Positions 1 through 7,552 of a stretch of DNA of 64,000 nt are shown here, in pieces. The position numbers and the translations under genes are program-made. The DNA comes from Pseudomonas lurida (GTDB taxonomy: Bacteria; Pseudomonadota; Gammaproteobacteria; Pseudomonadales; Pseudomonadaceae). The notes under the pieces are model-generated. The model searched no databases and was not told the origin of the DNA. It saw only the letters and a program-made list of their open reading frames with translations. Positions within the stretch are counted from its first letter, which is position 1; each line of letters opens with the position of its first letter. The stretch spans positions 22,962 to 86,961 of the forward strand of contig NZ_JAAMRE010000030.1 in NCBI RefSeq assembly GCF_013522705.1. Reading direction: 5' to 3'.

Positions 1-2
1 CA

Positions 3-1316
3 TTGGCGCGCGAGGGCTTCGACCTGTGGAACCTCGACGCCGGTGGCGACGATTACCGCCCGGTGATTGTCCCGACCGATCAGCGCGAGCGGTTTGCCCG
101 GCATTGGCGCGAGCACAACGCAGCGCCACGCTTCACGCCGACGCTGATCGAAGCGCAAACACCGCCCGCGCGCCCACCCAGGCGCAGCAAGCTCAAGTGG
201 CTGCAGGACGTGCACGACTACCCCGGCCCGACCTCTGTGCACGCGTACAACTACCGCAACGGCTGGGCCGCGATTACCGAGCAGGACGAAGACCGCTGGC
301 TGTGCTTCCTGATTGATTACAACCCCTGGCCACCCACCGAGCAGGACATGCTCGAAGCCCGCGATGACGGCGTGGACGGCGCCGATCTGCAACTTATCGA
401 TGCCAACGTTCAACACAGCCTGTGGAAGCGTCAGGTGACGCGCGGCGCGTACGGTTCGGATGACCGCTATCAGTACGAGATCCGCCAGGGTGATGCTGTG
501 GAGGGTTTCGGGCCTGCCCAGATCCAATGGCCGGCGTTTGAAGAGCCCTGCGTGGTGGTCGATGGGCAGATATACGAGCGTCAACGCCTCTACGACCCCG
601 AGCCGTTGACGCGGATCTGGCGCATCACCGCGCAGACCAGCGAGGTCATTTTCGAACACCCGGATGAACTGACCCTCTTGCCTATCGGGCCCAACCGTTT
701 GCTGTTTATGCAGCACAACGGCCCGCAGTGCTGGATCTGCAACCAAGCCCCCGCGCAACACGCCGTCATCGCCGCCAAACCGTTGCCGGCTGAGGGTTAT
801 CAGTTGCGCGCGGCCACAGCGTACCTGGAAGGCGACGAGGTACTGTTGTTCAGCGAAGGCACACGGCCCAACCGCGAACACTCGGGCTATCAGGAAACCG
901 TGCTGCTGGCGTGGCGCTTCAACTTCATCACCGGCGCCAGCACCCGTGCAGTCCTGGACGGCTTCGGCAGCGAACTGCGCCAGGACACGCGCCTGCTGAC
1001 CACGCAACCCAAGCAGGTCATCACCCTGCGCACCTTTCATGGGCAACTGCACGTCGCCCGCGGCCATGGCGATTGGTGGGTGTGGAATTACCACACGCAA
1101 ACCTTCGGCACGCACACGCTGGCGTGGTTCTGGAACCAGCGCAGCAATGACGTGCTGAAACTGTCCTCCAAAGACATCCCGCGAGTGAAACCGCAGATTC
1201 GTTACGTAGCGGCGCAGGATCGGTATCTGGCGTTCGAAACGGAATATGTGGCGCGACTGCCGGAGTTTGCGCAGATGGTGGAGGTTTTGGGGAGTGAGGG
1301 GTTAGTGTTTGAGTGA
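3..1316 (+). CDS. Hypothetical protein, 5' end probably outside window
   Basis: The reading frame is open to the left edge, so the TTG at position 3 is only the first possible start and the protein may be longer. About 437 residues are visible. The chain is rich in Trp, Tyr and His with no signal peptide or membrane segment. Regular beta-strand-like stretches recall a beta-propeller-like protein, but I do not recognise a family and assign no function. It ends just before a strong hairpin terminator at 1376, and GC content and codon use match the core genome, so it appears to lie outside the adjacent tRNA-Ser island. Confidence 0.7.
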   Translation: MAREGFDLWNLDAGGDDYRPVIVPTDQRERFARHWREHNAAPRFTPTLIEAQTPPARPPRRSKLKWLQDVHDYPGPTSVHAYNYRNGWAAITEQDEDRWLCFLIDYNPWPPTEQDMLEARDDGVDGADLQLIDANVQHSLWKRQVTRGAYGSDDRYQYEIRQGDAVEGFGPAQIQWPAFEEPCVVVDGQIYERQRLYDPEPLTRIWRITAQTSEVIFEHPDELTLLPIGPNRLLFMQHNGPQCWICNQAPAQHAVIAAKPLPAEGYQLRAATAYLEGDEVLLFSEGTRPNREHSGYQETVLLAWRFNFITGASTRAVLDGFGSELRQDTRLLTTQPKQVITLRTFHGQLHVARGHGDWWVWNYHTQTFGTHTLAWFWNQRSNDVLKLSSKDIPRVKPQIRYVAAQDRYLAFETEYVARLPEFAQMVEVLGSEGLVFE

Positions 1317-1375
1317 AGGACGCCGGTACCCGCACCGGACACAACCCACCTCTACGATGAAGCCATCTGAAACGC

Positions 1376-1413
1376 AAAAGCCCCTGAAAGGGTTAAACCT
1401 TTCAGGGGCTTTT
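1376..1413 (+). terminator. Rho-independent terminator, bidirectional
   Basis: A stem of about 16 bp (AAAAGCCCCTGAAAGG with its complement) closes a short A/T loop and is flanked by A and T runs, so it can work in both directions. It ends the hypothetical gene to the left. Because it sits directly beside the outermost tRNA-Ser fragment, it may also be the original terminator of the tRNA gene, pushed away by insertion of the islands (inference). Confidence 0.8.
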
Positions 1414-1421
1414 GGTTATTC

Positions 1422-1449
1422 AATAATGGCGGAGAGATAGGGATCGAAC
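1422..1449 (-). repeat. Degenerate tRNA-Ser 3' fragment (outer att site)
   Basis: This copy reads aataaTGGCGGAGAGATAGG then GATCGAAC. It equals the 3' end of the tRNA-Ser(CGA) gene at 14626-14715 except that one T of the T-loop sequence is missing. It marks the distal end of the older, decayed element. Homology stops just where the terminase relic starts. Related copies lie at 3768-3798 and 14621-14651. Confidence 0.8.
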
Positions 1450-1990
1450 GCCACGCCGACGATGTTGAACCGTGCGGCCGGTTCGCCGAGGCGTGTGGCG
1501 ACGACTTTTGGTGTCTGCGCGGATCATGTCCACCACGACACGGGTTTTGTATTCGTGGATTTCGTCCAGCAACGCGATAGGCGGACGCGCCGTCGTCGGC
1601 GCTGATTGGGCGGAATAAACTGCCAAAGGCGAAGTGGGCCAGGCTCAAGACCTTTTCGCCGCAACCGGATTTCTCCAGGCGCTCGGCCTGCAATGCGGAT
1701 TGGTCGACCATCGAAACCGCGTCGCGAAACAGGATCATCGCTTGGTGTTTTTTTTGGTCGCGGCTGCGTAGATCTCGGCGCGGGCTTCGGCGTCCGAGGT
1801 CATACCGTAGAGGCCGATACCGGCGGCCAGCGGCGACTTGCCGGAGCCTTTGGCGGTCGATGTAGGCGGTGCGGAAGCGGCGGAAACCGTCTGAGCCTTT
1901 CCAGCCAAATAGACTATCGACAACGAAGGATTGCCAGGACAGCAGCAGAGTTGGCCGTCGATTGTGCAGCCGAGAATTACGCCGGATTTT
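1440..1990 (-). pseudogene. Phage terminase large subunit (TerL) remnant
   Basis: Minus-strand translation in alternating frames gives successive blocks of an HK97-type TerL ATPase: SFVVDSLFGWKGSDGFRRF, a Walker-A-like block GSGKSPLAAGIGLYGM, then EIYAAATKK, MILFRDAVSMVDQS, FRPISADDG, a Walker-B-like LLDEIHEYKT and finally ATRLGEPAARFNIVGVAFD. At least three frame changes are needed, so the gene is dead. The C-terminal nuclease half is missing because the sequence stops at the tRNA-Ser fragment (1422-1449). TerL drives ATP-dependent packaging of phage DNA. Its presence shows that the inner element derives from a prophage. Confidence 0.75.
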
Positions 1991-2150
1991 TCGAAGCGTT
2001 GTTTGTGGGCGTCGTTATGGGGTTGGATGTGGTCGACGACCGATGCTTGGGTGATACGGCCGTGGCGCTCGCATTCGGCGCACAGCGGGTGATGTCTTAA
2101 CCAGCCGAGGCGAGCCTGCTGCCAACGGTAGCCGTAGCCGCGCTGGGGGG
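1990..2150 (-). pseudogene. Phage HNH endonuclease remnant
   Basis: The minus strand encodes RGYGYRWQQARLGWLRHH followed by PLCAECERHGRITQASVVDH and IQPHND. This is the N-terminal half of the small phage HNH endonucleases that sit beside terminase genes, with the CxxC pair and the DH of the HNH core. The second zinc-binding half (CxxCH) is lost and the frame runs into terminase sequence, so it is truncated. No intact start codon or downstream CxxCH is present. Confidence 0.65.
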
Positions 2151-2458
2151 ATGTGTTAATTCATCCTCGTCGCGTCGGGGGGATTTTGGCACCGGCGAAG
2201 CGTTCAGCCAGATTGCGCGCCTTGTCGACGCCGGTAGCCCAACCATGCCCCCACGAACGCTGCCGCCTCTTGTGGGAGCTCTAGCAGGCTTAGCCCAGAG
2301 AGGATTGCCAGAGTGGTGCAGCCACAGTTGAGCCCGCCATGCGAGGGCAACGGCCCAAGCGGTGGGGTCTTTACTGGATGGCATATCGACAGTCCTCCGA
2401 TACATCAAGACTCGTAAAAAACCAGTTACAACTCATCGGCTGCACGCTGACGTATACG
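2151..2458. other. Non-coding stretch between phage relic and toxin-antitoxin pair
   Basis: No convincing gene is seen. The open frames here have low-complexity translations without recognisable domains. A short piece near 2270 (cctcttgtgggagct) resembles half of a Pseudomonas REP palindrome. The stretch is probably decayed prophage DNA. Confidence 0.4.
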
Positions 2459-2484
2459 GGCTTAGCATTGCCGAAAACTAAGCC
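2459..2484 (+). promoter_or_regulatory. Inverted repeat upstream of higBA, possible operator
   Basis: The arms GGCTTAG and CTAAGCC are 7 bp each, separated by 12 bp and centred 30 bp before the toxin start. A second palindrome, CGTATACG, lies at 2451-2458. HigA-type antitoxins repress their own operon by binding such palindromes. That this one is the operator is inferred from position only. Confidence 0.35.
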
Positions 2485-2501
2485 AATGGCGTACATTAGC
2501 T

Positions 2502-2816
2502 ATGATTTTCATTGAGACCCCAACCTTCACGCGCCGTGTGAAAGAATTGATTGATGACGATGCCTACACTGTTTTTCAGCGTGCATTGATGCTTAACCCG
2601 TCCGCAGGTGACGTGATCGAAGGCACCGGTGGAATTCGTAAAGCTCGAATTGCTGCGAAGGGCCATGGCAAACAAGGTGGAGCCCGGGTGATCTACTACC
2701 ACTTCGTCTCGATGTCGCAGATTATTCTGTTGATGATCTACCCGAAGAATGAACAGCACGACCTGACCAGCGACGAACGCAAAGCGTTGAAGGCTGCAAT
2801 CGAACACTGGAGATAA
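2502..2816 (+). CDS. higB: HigB/RelE-family toxin of a type II toxin-antitoxin system
   Basis: The 104-residue protein has the RelE/ParE fold pattern of HigB2-like toxins: an N-terminal FIETPTFTRRVKELIDDD block, a central GGIRKARIAAKGHGKQGGAR strand pair and the YYHF...IILLMIYPKNEQ segment. These toxins act as ribosome-dependent mRNA interferases. The gene lies 2 bp before the antitoxin gene, the toxin-first order typical of higBA. Both genes look intact although the surrounding prophage has decayed, which fits an addiction module keeping the locus in place. The exact subfamily is less certain than the superfamily. Confidence 0.85.
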   Translation: MIFIETPTFTRRVKELIDDDAYTVFQRALMLNPSAGDVIEGTGGIRKARIAAKGHGKQGGARVIYYHFVSMSQIILLMIYPKNEQHDLTSDERKALKAAIEHWR

Positions 2817-2818
2817 TC

Positions 2819-3106
2819 ATGAGCAAATTTTTTGACGAGCTGATGGGAAGCGTGCAGGAAATGAACGAAATCCTACGAGGTGAGCGTCAGCCTTCGCGCG
2901 AATTCCACGTTGATGCGCTACAGGTCAAAGAGATTCGCAAAGCAACGGGCCTGACTCAAGCCAAGTTTGCCGCACTGATTGATGTGCAACTCGGAACCTT
3001 ACGCAATTGGGAGCAGGGACGGCGCGAGCCTACTGGCCCAGCAAAAGCACTGCTTAAGGCCATTCACAACGATCCAGTACATGTGCTGAACGCATTGGCG
3101 GGTTGA
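2819..3106 (+). CDS. higA: HigA-type antitoxin, XRE-family helix-turn-helix regulator
   Basis: This 95-residue protein has an extended N-terminal segment (about residues 1-35) that probably contacts the toxin, followed by an HTH_3 domain. The recognition region reads TGLTQAKFAALIDVQLGTLR, then NWEQGRREPTGPA. It starts 2 bp after the toxin stop codon, so the two are co-transcribed and probably translationally coupled. It should neutralise the toxin and, with it, repress the operon, perhaps at the inverted repeat 2459-2484. Size and domain order match HigA antitoxins. Confidence 0.88.
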   Translation: MSKFFDELMGSVQEMNEILRGERQPSREFHVDALQVKEIRKATGLTQAKFAALIDVQLGTLRNWEQGRREPTGPAKALLKAIHNDPVHVLNALAG

Positions 3107-3268
3107 GCAATGAGCTTGCAAGGTGTCTAAAGAATCCGGGGCGATTCAGGGGCAGCCAGTGAGCCACCCCAGAGCTCCAATATTTGCCGATTTAAAAAGG
3201 GTGCAAATTCGGTTTTCTATACGCGTACTAAGCGCATTTCCGCCTTCGCTGATTCAGCAGCTTTTTTC

Positions 3269-3493
3269 CTACTTCTTCAACCATGCTTTAAACGTGTAGA
3301 ACGCCTTCCCGCTGGGTGAAAGGAAGCTTGCAGCGTATTCGTTTTCCTGGAACACCCGCACCTTCATTCCGGAGCTGATGCGGCACTTGCCGTCACTGAC
3401 CATCTTATTCGCGCCGTCCTCATCCCCGTCTTGAGCAAAGGCCCCGAATTCGTCTAGCGACTTTTGGCTACCGCAGTAGATGTATTCCTTTTT
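3269..3493 (-). pseudogene. Short hypothetical gene fragment without a start
   Basis: An open minus-strand frame of about 75 codons encodes KKEYIYCGSQKSLDEFGAFA, then DGANKMVSDGKCRISSGMK, and ends FYTFKAWLKK before a TAG. A TAA lies in frame just upstream and no good start codon with a ribosome site is found. I read it as the 3' end of a small gene whose beginning was removed, near the start of the DUF1508-like frame on the opposite strand. The family is not recognised. Confidence 0.35.
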
Positions 3494-3684
3494 TGGGTGA
3501 GGTTACGTATCCGTGCTACTGGCAGAAAAAAGACAATTCTAGGCAGTGGTACTGGATCTATTACGCCAAGAATGGAGAGGAAATCGCTCGGAGCAGTGAG
3601 AGCTACGTGAATCGTTCAGACTGCACGCATTCCATCAATCTGATGCAAAATTCAACTGCATCAAAGATCTTCTACACAGAGTAA
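3493..3684 (+). CDS. DUF1508/YegP-like small protein, possibly truncated
   Basis: The 63-residue product contains the pattern WQKKDNSRQWYWIYYAKNGE, then EIARSSESYVNRSDCTHSI. This resembles one repeat of the DUF1508 (YegP) family, whose members have one or two such repeats of about 50 residues and no well-defined function. The only start in frame is a TTG at 3493 with a poor ribosome site, and the C-terminal part lacks the usual second repeat, so this may be a remnant. It lies just inside the end of the older element. Confidence 0.45.
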   Translation: MGEVTYPCYWQKKDNSRQWYWIYYAKNGEEIARSSESYVNRSDCTHSINLMQNSTASKIFYTE

Positions 3685-3729
3685 ACAGAGATAAGAGATG
3701 GGTAGAAATACTGGGTAGAATCGGAAAAC

Positions 3730-3766
3730 AAAAAGCCCCGTAACTCATTGAATTACAGGGCTTTTT
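3730..3766 (-). terminator. Terminator hairpin beside the middle att site
   Basis: The stem AAAAAGCCCcGTAA pairs with TTACaGGGCTTTTT with one mismatch, and has A and T runs on either side. Every copy of the tRNA-Ser 3' end in this region has such a hairpin 5-20 bp away. Each incoming element therefore appears to have supplied a new terminator for the tRNA transcript (inference). Confidence 0.7.
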
Positions 3767-3767
3767 A

Positions 3768-3798
3768 AATAATGACGGAGAGATAGGGATTCGAACCC
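3768..3798 (-). repeat. tRNA-Ser 3' end duplication: distal att site of integrated element
   Basis: This 31-bp copy reads AATAATGACGGAGAGATAGG then GATTCGAACCC. It matches 14621-14651 at 30 of 31 positions; the one change (G to A at 3775) lies in the CCA-coding part of the tRNA, which is no longer needed here. Homology ends after the T-arm. It defines the far end of the 10.9-kb element that carries the integrase. Confidence 0.9.
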
Positions 3799-3891
3799 GA
3801 CCAGCACACCTCACAACCCGCTCAAGGCCGCAATTATATTGGGTTTTGAGTAGGCTGCAAGGACAGAAACGGCCTACAGCGGCCCACGTTA

Positions 3892-3910
3892 TGCCCTAAA
3901 TTTGCCCTAA
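3892..3910 (+). repeat. Paired TGCCCTAA direct repeats, probable integrase arm sites (distal end)
   Basis: TGCCCTAA occurs at 3892-3899 and 3903-3910, so the repeats are 11 bp apart, one helical turn. The identical pair with identical spacing is found at 14538-14556, just inside the other end of the element. Tyrosine integrases of the lambda type bind arm sites arranged in this way with their N-terminal domain. The assignment is inferred from position and repetition. Confidence 0.6.
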
Positions 3911-4008
3911 GCAGACAGAGCTTATCGAGCCGCTTTGTATGCCTTAGTGCCATTGCGTCATCCGCTACGATGCAATCAAATCTCGAATCGACCTACGGCA
4001 TTCGAGAA

Positions 4009-4638
4009 TCAGCGCGGGGACCAGTAGGTTTGGCCCTTGGATATCATCCCCGGTGTTCGCCCAAAACGTGCTGCCAGTGTGGCAGCCATAACCGAATCCA
4101 TGGTTTCCAGGTGGGGAATCATCATGGCCACATACGACTCAAAAGTCGGATGTTTGGTCCAATAGCCGTCCGTGACTGCGCTGTGAAGCGAACGGTCGAA
4201 CCAGCTACGAGTGATCATAAGCAAACCATCAACTCGATCTGCCTCATTCTCCCCACGGCGCATCTGCTCGTATCCATCCTGCTTCATCCGCTCACGCTCG
4301 GTATAGGTCCCAGGTCGGTACCCTAGCTTATTCTCGGCCTCCAATAATCGCTCGTGGACATCACGGTGCGATTTTTGATCAGGCTTATAGTCGGCAGCAA
4401 AACGGTAATCACAGAATAAACAGTGACTTACACTGTTTGGGCCATCGGGTGTGGCGACATGCTGATTGATAAGTCGGTCGAACCAGCGATTCAGCTCGTG
4501 AAAATTTCGAGCACCGCACAGCTCAACTGCTGCTTTATCCAAGCGCTGAGCATGTGATAGTTCAGGGGCGGTAGCTTTGAGCTGCTTGGCGAGACGCTTG
4601 ACGCATCGGACGTCAGCGTAAGTAAGGGCGTGTTTCAT
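4009..4638 (-). CDS. Hypothetical island protein with a C2H2-like zinc-finger segment
   Basis: The 209-residue protein begins with a helical block (MKHALTYADVRCVKRLAKQL) of a kind seen in proteins of integrative elements. Around residues 73-95 there is a C-x2-C followed by H-x3-H (CLFCDYRF...HRDVH), a likely zinc finger. The C-terminal half has no recognised domain. A ribosome site (GGAGG, read on the minus strand just before 4638) supports the ATG. It lies alone near the distal end of the element. DNA or RNA binding is possible because of the finger, but the function is unknown. Confidence 0.6.
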   Translation of the reverse strand: MKHALTYADVRCVKRLAKQLKATAPELSHAQRLDKAAVELCGARNFHELNRWFDRLINQHVATPDGPNSVSHCLFCDYRFAADYKPDQKSHRDVHERLLEAENKLGYRPGTYTERERMKQDGYEQMRRGENEADRVDGLLMITRSWFDRSLHSAVTDGYWTKHPTFESYVAMMIPHLETMDSVMAATLAARFGRTPGMISKGQTYWSPR

Positions 4639-5223
4639 GTCAGCCTCCAGGGCCAGGCCTAGTGTCCACTACGAGAACCCAATACAGGGCAGTTGTTACG
4701 GTCACGGTAGAGCGTGAGCTTTGCCTTTGTGGACGGCCGGCACCTACCGGGTGCCTTCACAACATTACGACAAACACTTCTTAAAATGCAAATCTTCAGC
4801 GCGCCGAGAGTCAGCGAGTCAGCAAGGTGAAGTCAATTGAATAACGCCCCCCATTGTGTAGGGGTATCTAGGGGATATCGAGGGAACGCCCCGTGGTTTC
4901 TCCCCTCAACGACTGTTTGGACAGCCGTGCACAAATGCCTAATAGGCATTGAATAGTATGGATTGGAATACGGTTTGCCCCACTCGTGCGGCTCCGAAGT
5001 CGCCCTCACACCACCCAATGATAGATTAGACAGATCAATCGCCGCGCAAACCGTTTTGCTTAATTTGAAGGCTTCGGTACGCCGCCCTTGCAGTAAATAT
5101 CTAGCAAGCGTAGGACGTTTTTTTAAGCCGCGTGGGCTGGCCGACAATCTGTGAATTCAGTTTTAGCACTCGCTTTTTAAGCTATTTCATGTAAGACAAA
5201 ATCTCATAAATACCAACTCAAAC
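4639..5223. other. 585-bp stretch without a convincing gene
   Basis: Only short open frames without recognisable domains are found. Features seen are a GGCACC-TACCG-GGTGCC hairpin at 4739-4755 and the sequence GTCCACTACG at 4664-4673, whose inverted copy CGTAGTGGAC lies at 6194-6203 on the other side of the DUF4238 gene. Base composition becomes more AT-rich towards 5200. Confidence 0.4.
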
Positions 5224-6084
5224 TCATATAATTATTTGTTGCTGCTCATGGCCATATTTTTTAACAAAACGATCAATTGTAGATGAATTATGATCTGTGA
5301 AAACTCTATTCCGGGCCGCCCTTACAATTCCGCGATTAAACCTTCTTGTTTCACTAGGACTCTGCTTAAATACCTCTATGGTTTTTTTACCACGAGGAGT
5401 ACACACCAGTGCGAGATCTTTCCGCAGACTAATCATCAACTCTCCCATTGGATGCCCCGGCCCCATACCTGCACGCCCTCCAATTACAACTGGATTATCG
5501 GATGTCATAAAACTGATATTGTCAGCTGGTATAAAAAACTGCCAATTCTTACTCAAAACACTTTCGCTAATTATTTGACCCATTTCGAGCATTGGACGCA
5601 AGGAGACCCAGTCCTTTGCTTCAGCCGTTAAACCGTGATTATCTATCAAATCCGAAATCTTATCATTATCCTTGGCTACTTCAGACAGTGCCATCTTCGC
5701 AATCCAAGAATAGAGTTGATTGATACCATCTCGAAAGTTCGGAACCCTTGTCAGGCTTAGCCCAATAAAGTAGGCAATCTTCCCTTTATCCTCATCAGAC
5801 AGGAGGACTCTACGACCTGGTACAACTTCTAGACTCTGGATTATGAGCGGCAGCTCATTATCCACGGTCTCAGCAAATGCTTTTTCTAATGAATCTATAT
5901 CTTGCTCGCCAGACTCCGTCTCTTGCGAGTAGTAGCAATCAATGTAGGCCACCGATTTTACAGATTTTCTGCTCGGCCGATATCCGCTTCGCTTATCGTA
6001 AACCCAAATAAATGGCGAGCCAGTACTCTCAGAGAATCCCTTCAGATATGCCTGTGGTACGAAATGCTGCCTGACTGTTACCAA
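5224..6084 (-). CDS. DUF4238 domain-containing protein
   Basis: The 286-residue protein starts with the DUF4238 hallmark RQHFVPQAYLKGFS, followed by FIWVYDKRSG at about residues 25-35. The middle has SLEKAFAETVDNELP and the later part DNISFMTSDNPVV, both typical of this family. DUF4238 proteins are about 250-350 residues long and scattered on mobile elements. Their biochemical role is not established, though they often lie near defence genes. The sequence is AT-rich compared with the flanking core genome, supporting recent transfer. It is transcribed alone on the minus strand, and the ATG at 6084 is the natural start. Confidence 0.8.
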   Translation of the reverse strand: MVTVRQHFVPQAYLKGFSESTGSPFIWVYDKRSGYRPSRKSVKSVAYIDCYYSQETESGEQDIDSLEKAFAETVDNELPLIIQSLEVVPGRRVLLSDEDKGKIAYFIGLSLTRVPNFRDGINQLYSWIAKMALSEVAKDNDKISDLIDNHGLTAEAKDWVSLRPMLEMGQIISESVLSKNWQFFIPADNISFMTSDNPVVIGGRAGMGPGHPMGELMISLRKDLALVCTPRGKKTIEVFKQSPSETRRFNRGIVRAARNRVFTDHNSSTIDRFVKKYGHEQQQIII

Positions 6085-6384
6085 TGGAAATCTCCTAAGC
6101 CATAAGGGCTTCTATAACGAAAACTCATCAAAATCCAGCCCAAACAATGCTTTTAATTCTATAATTGAGACAGCCCTCCTACTTTGCAACACCCGTAGTG
6201 GACGCCTAGCCGATCTTCACCACAGGACATCGCTGCGCGCTTACTCAAAGCCCAGACAGCCCTGGGCTCACCATCTGGCCATCTTGTCAAAAAAAGGACT
6301 ATCACACCCCAGATTTATCCCCTAACCCTTCTCCGCGTAGTGCTATCGTTGTTTATACACGCGCCACAACCCTTGGAGGGAATC
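6085..6384. other. Divergent intergenic region between DUF4238 gene and small Cys-rich protein
   Basis: This 300-bp stretch holds the promoters of both flanking genes. It contains CGTAGTGGAC at 6194-6203, the inverted partner of 4664-4673. No gene is seen. Confidence 0.4.
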
Positions 6385-6720
6385 ATGAGTGAAGTGAAGG
6401 TATTGGAAAAGCTTCTAGAAAGCGGCAGTCTAGACAATGAAGATGCTAAAGTCCGTGGGATAGCCCAGCTGGCGGTGGGCAACGGTTTCGATCATTTGTC
6501 TGAGCTTCAAAAAATCGTTCTGAAACCGTATCTGAATCAATCCTGCGATGGCGTAACTGATCCGGGCGGTTACCATAATGAGTGCCAAGAAAATCTTCAA
6601 GGTGATGAACTGGCGGCTGCTCTGGGGTCTCAAGCTTACTACGGCAGTCTTCTATGCGAAAAATGCATTGACGAAAAAGAGCAGTATGACCGGGAATGGG
6701 AGAGGATAGATCGTGAATAA
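6385..6720 (+). CDS. Small hypothetical protein with a possible Cys4 metal site
   Basis: The ATG at 6385 is chosen because a strong ribosome site (GGAGGG, 6375-6380) lies 4 bp before it. The 111-residue product has an acidic helical N-terminal half and, in its second half, cysteines in SCDGV, NECQEN and LCEKCIDE. These could form a zinc site with the final CxxC. No known family is recognised. Composition is closer to the core than the next genes, but it lies inside the tRNA-Ser element. Confidence 0.65.
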   Translation: MSEVKVLEKLLESGSLDNEDAKVRGIAQLAVGNGFDHLSELQKIVLKPYLNQSCDGVTDPGGYHNECQENLQGDELAAALGSQAYYGSLLCEKCIDEKEQYDREWERIDRE

Positions 6721-6886
6721 GTCGTTCCCTTTGTGCGCGCCCCAATTGCGTTTAAATGTGGGACATTGAGGGAAAGCTAGTGGTTATATGGCAGGTCGTA
6801 CATACGCGCATGGGGGTTAAACGGCGTAGACTGGCGAGTAATTTATCCGTCTTGCAAAACCAATTAGTTTTTGCTCATGGTGACAT

Positions 6887-7528
6887 ATGTCTTTTTCGCT
6901 CAAACAAATTGATGATTATATTCACGCACTCCTAACCAATGCCGAGTCATTGATAGATGAGTCAAATATTCTATTTATTCATTGCGCTTATTCAAGAGCA
7001 TTTACACTATCTCATATCGCTCGCGAAGAGCTTTCCAAATGCCTGATGCTACATTCTGCCGGAGTAAAAATACTCGCTGGACATCCAGTTGACGAGAAAA
7101 AGCTATTATCTCGATTAAGAGACCACAAAGCAAAGCTTAATACTGAAAACGTACAAACTTCGATAACAATCGCAGCGTTAGGATCTATTGAAGAGGCTTT
7201 CAAATTGCTTCAATCAAGCAGCGCACTTACAGAGCATCGCAACAACCGAAAAAACGCGTCACTCTATGTAGGTTTCAAGAATGACATTATTAGCAATCCT
7301 TCAGAGCAATTTACATCTACACAAGTAAGCAGGAATATAGCGCTAGCCACTGAAGCCTTGAGTTATCAGAAAAAAGCTTGCACGCTGATGGGGAAATTCT
7401 CTGAGAGAAGTCCGATTACCATGCCGCGAATCGACCCCGTCGACATTCATCCTGAAGACATGCCAAAACTTCTCGAAGAGATGGCTAACTCACTAAAATC
7501 TCTAATTATTCCACATGAAACCCCGTAA
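6887..7528 (+). CDS. AbiV-family abortive infection protein (HEPN-like)
   Basis: The 213-residue, all-helical protein carries the AbiV signature: AYSRAFTLSHIAREELSKCL at about residues 33-52, followed by RLRDHKAKLN at 77-86, which matches the pattern of a helix with paired Glu residues and then H-x-K. AbiV in Lactococcus blocks phage translation by binding a phage protein. In Pfam the family belongs to the HEPN superfamily, many of whose members are RNases. I cannot see a perfect Rx4-6H catalytic motif, so RNase activity is uncertain. It is AT-rich and followed 24 bp later by a trypsin-like protease gene on the same strand, suggesting one operon. Confidence 0.75.
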   Translation: MSFSLKQIDDYIHALLTNAESLIDESNILFIHCAYSRAFTLSHIAREELSKCLMLHSAGVKILAGHPVDEKKLLSRLRDHKAKLNTENVQTSITIAALGSIEEAFKLLQSSSALTEHRNNRKNASLYVGFKNDIISNPSEQFTSTQVSRNIALATEALSYQKKACTLMGKFSERSPITMPRIDPVDIHPEDMPKLLEEMANSLKSLIIPHETP

Positions 7529-7552
7529 CTTTTTAAACCAAGGACACGCCCA

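Noticed and set aside
911..1377. ORFs on both strands over the first hypothetical gene
   Set aside because: They are high-GC shadow frames of the 3-1316 reading frame.
1606..2100. 164-codon plus-strand ORF
   Set aside because: It is antisense to the terminase/HNH relic, whose minus-strand frames give clear phage protein blocks.
2097..2408. 103-codon minus-strand ORF
   Set aside because: Composition is low complexity, with no domain; a different frame in the same place encodes the HNH remnant.
4833..5147. 104-codon minus-strand ORF in the long gap
   Set aside because: No recognised family, no good ribosome site seen and no neighbour coupling. It could be real but I cannot support it.
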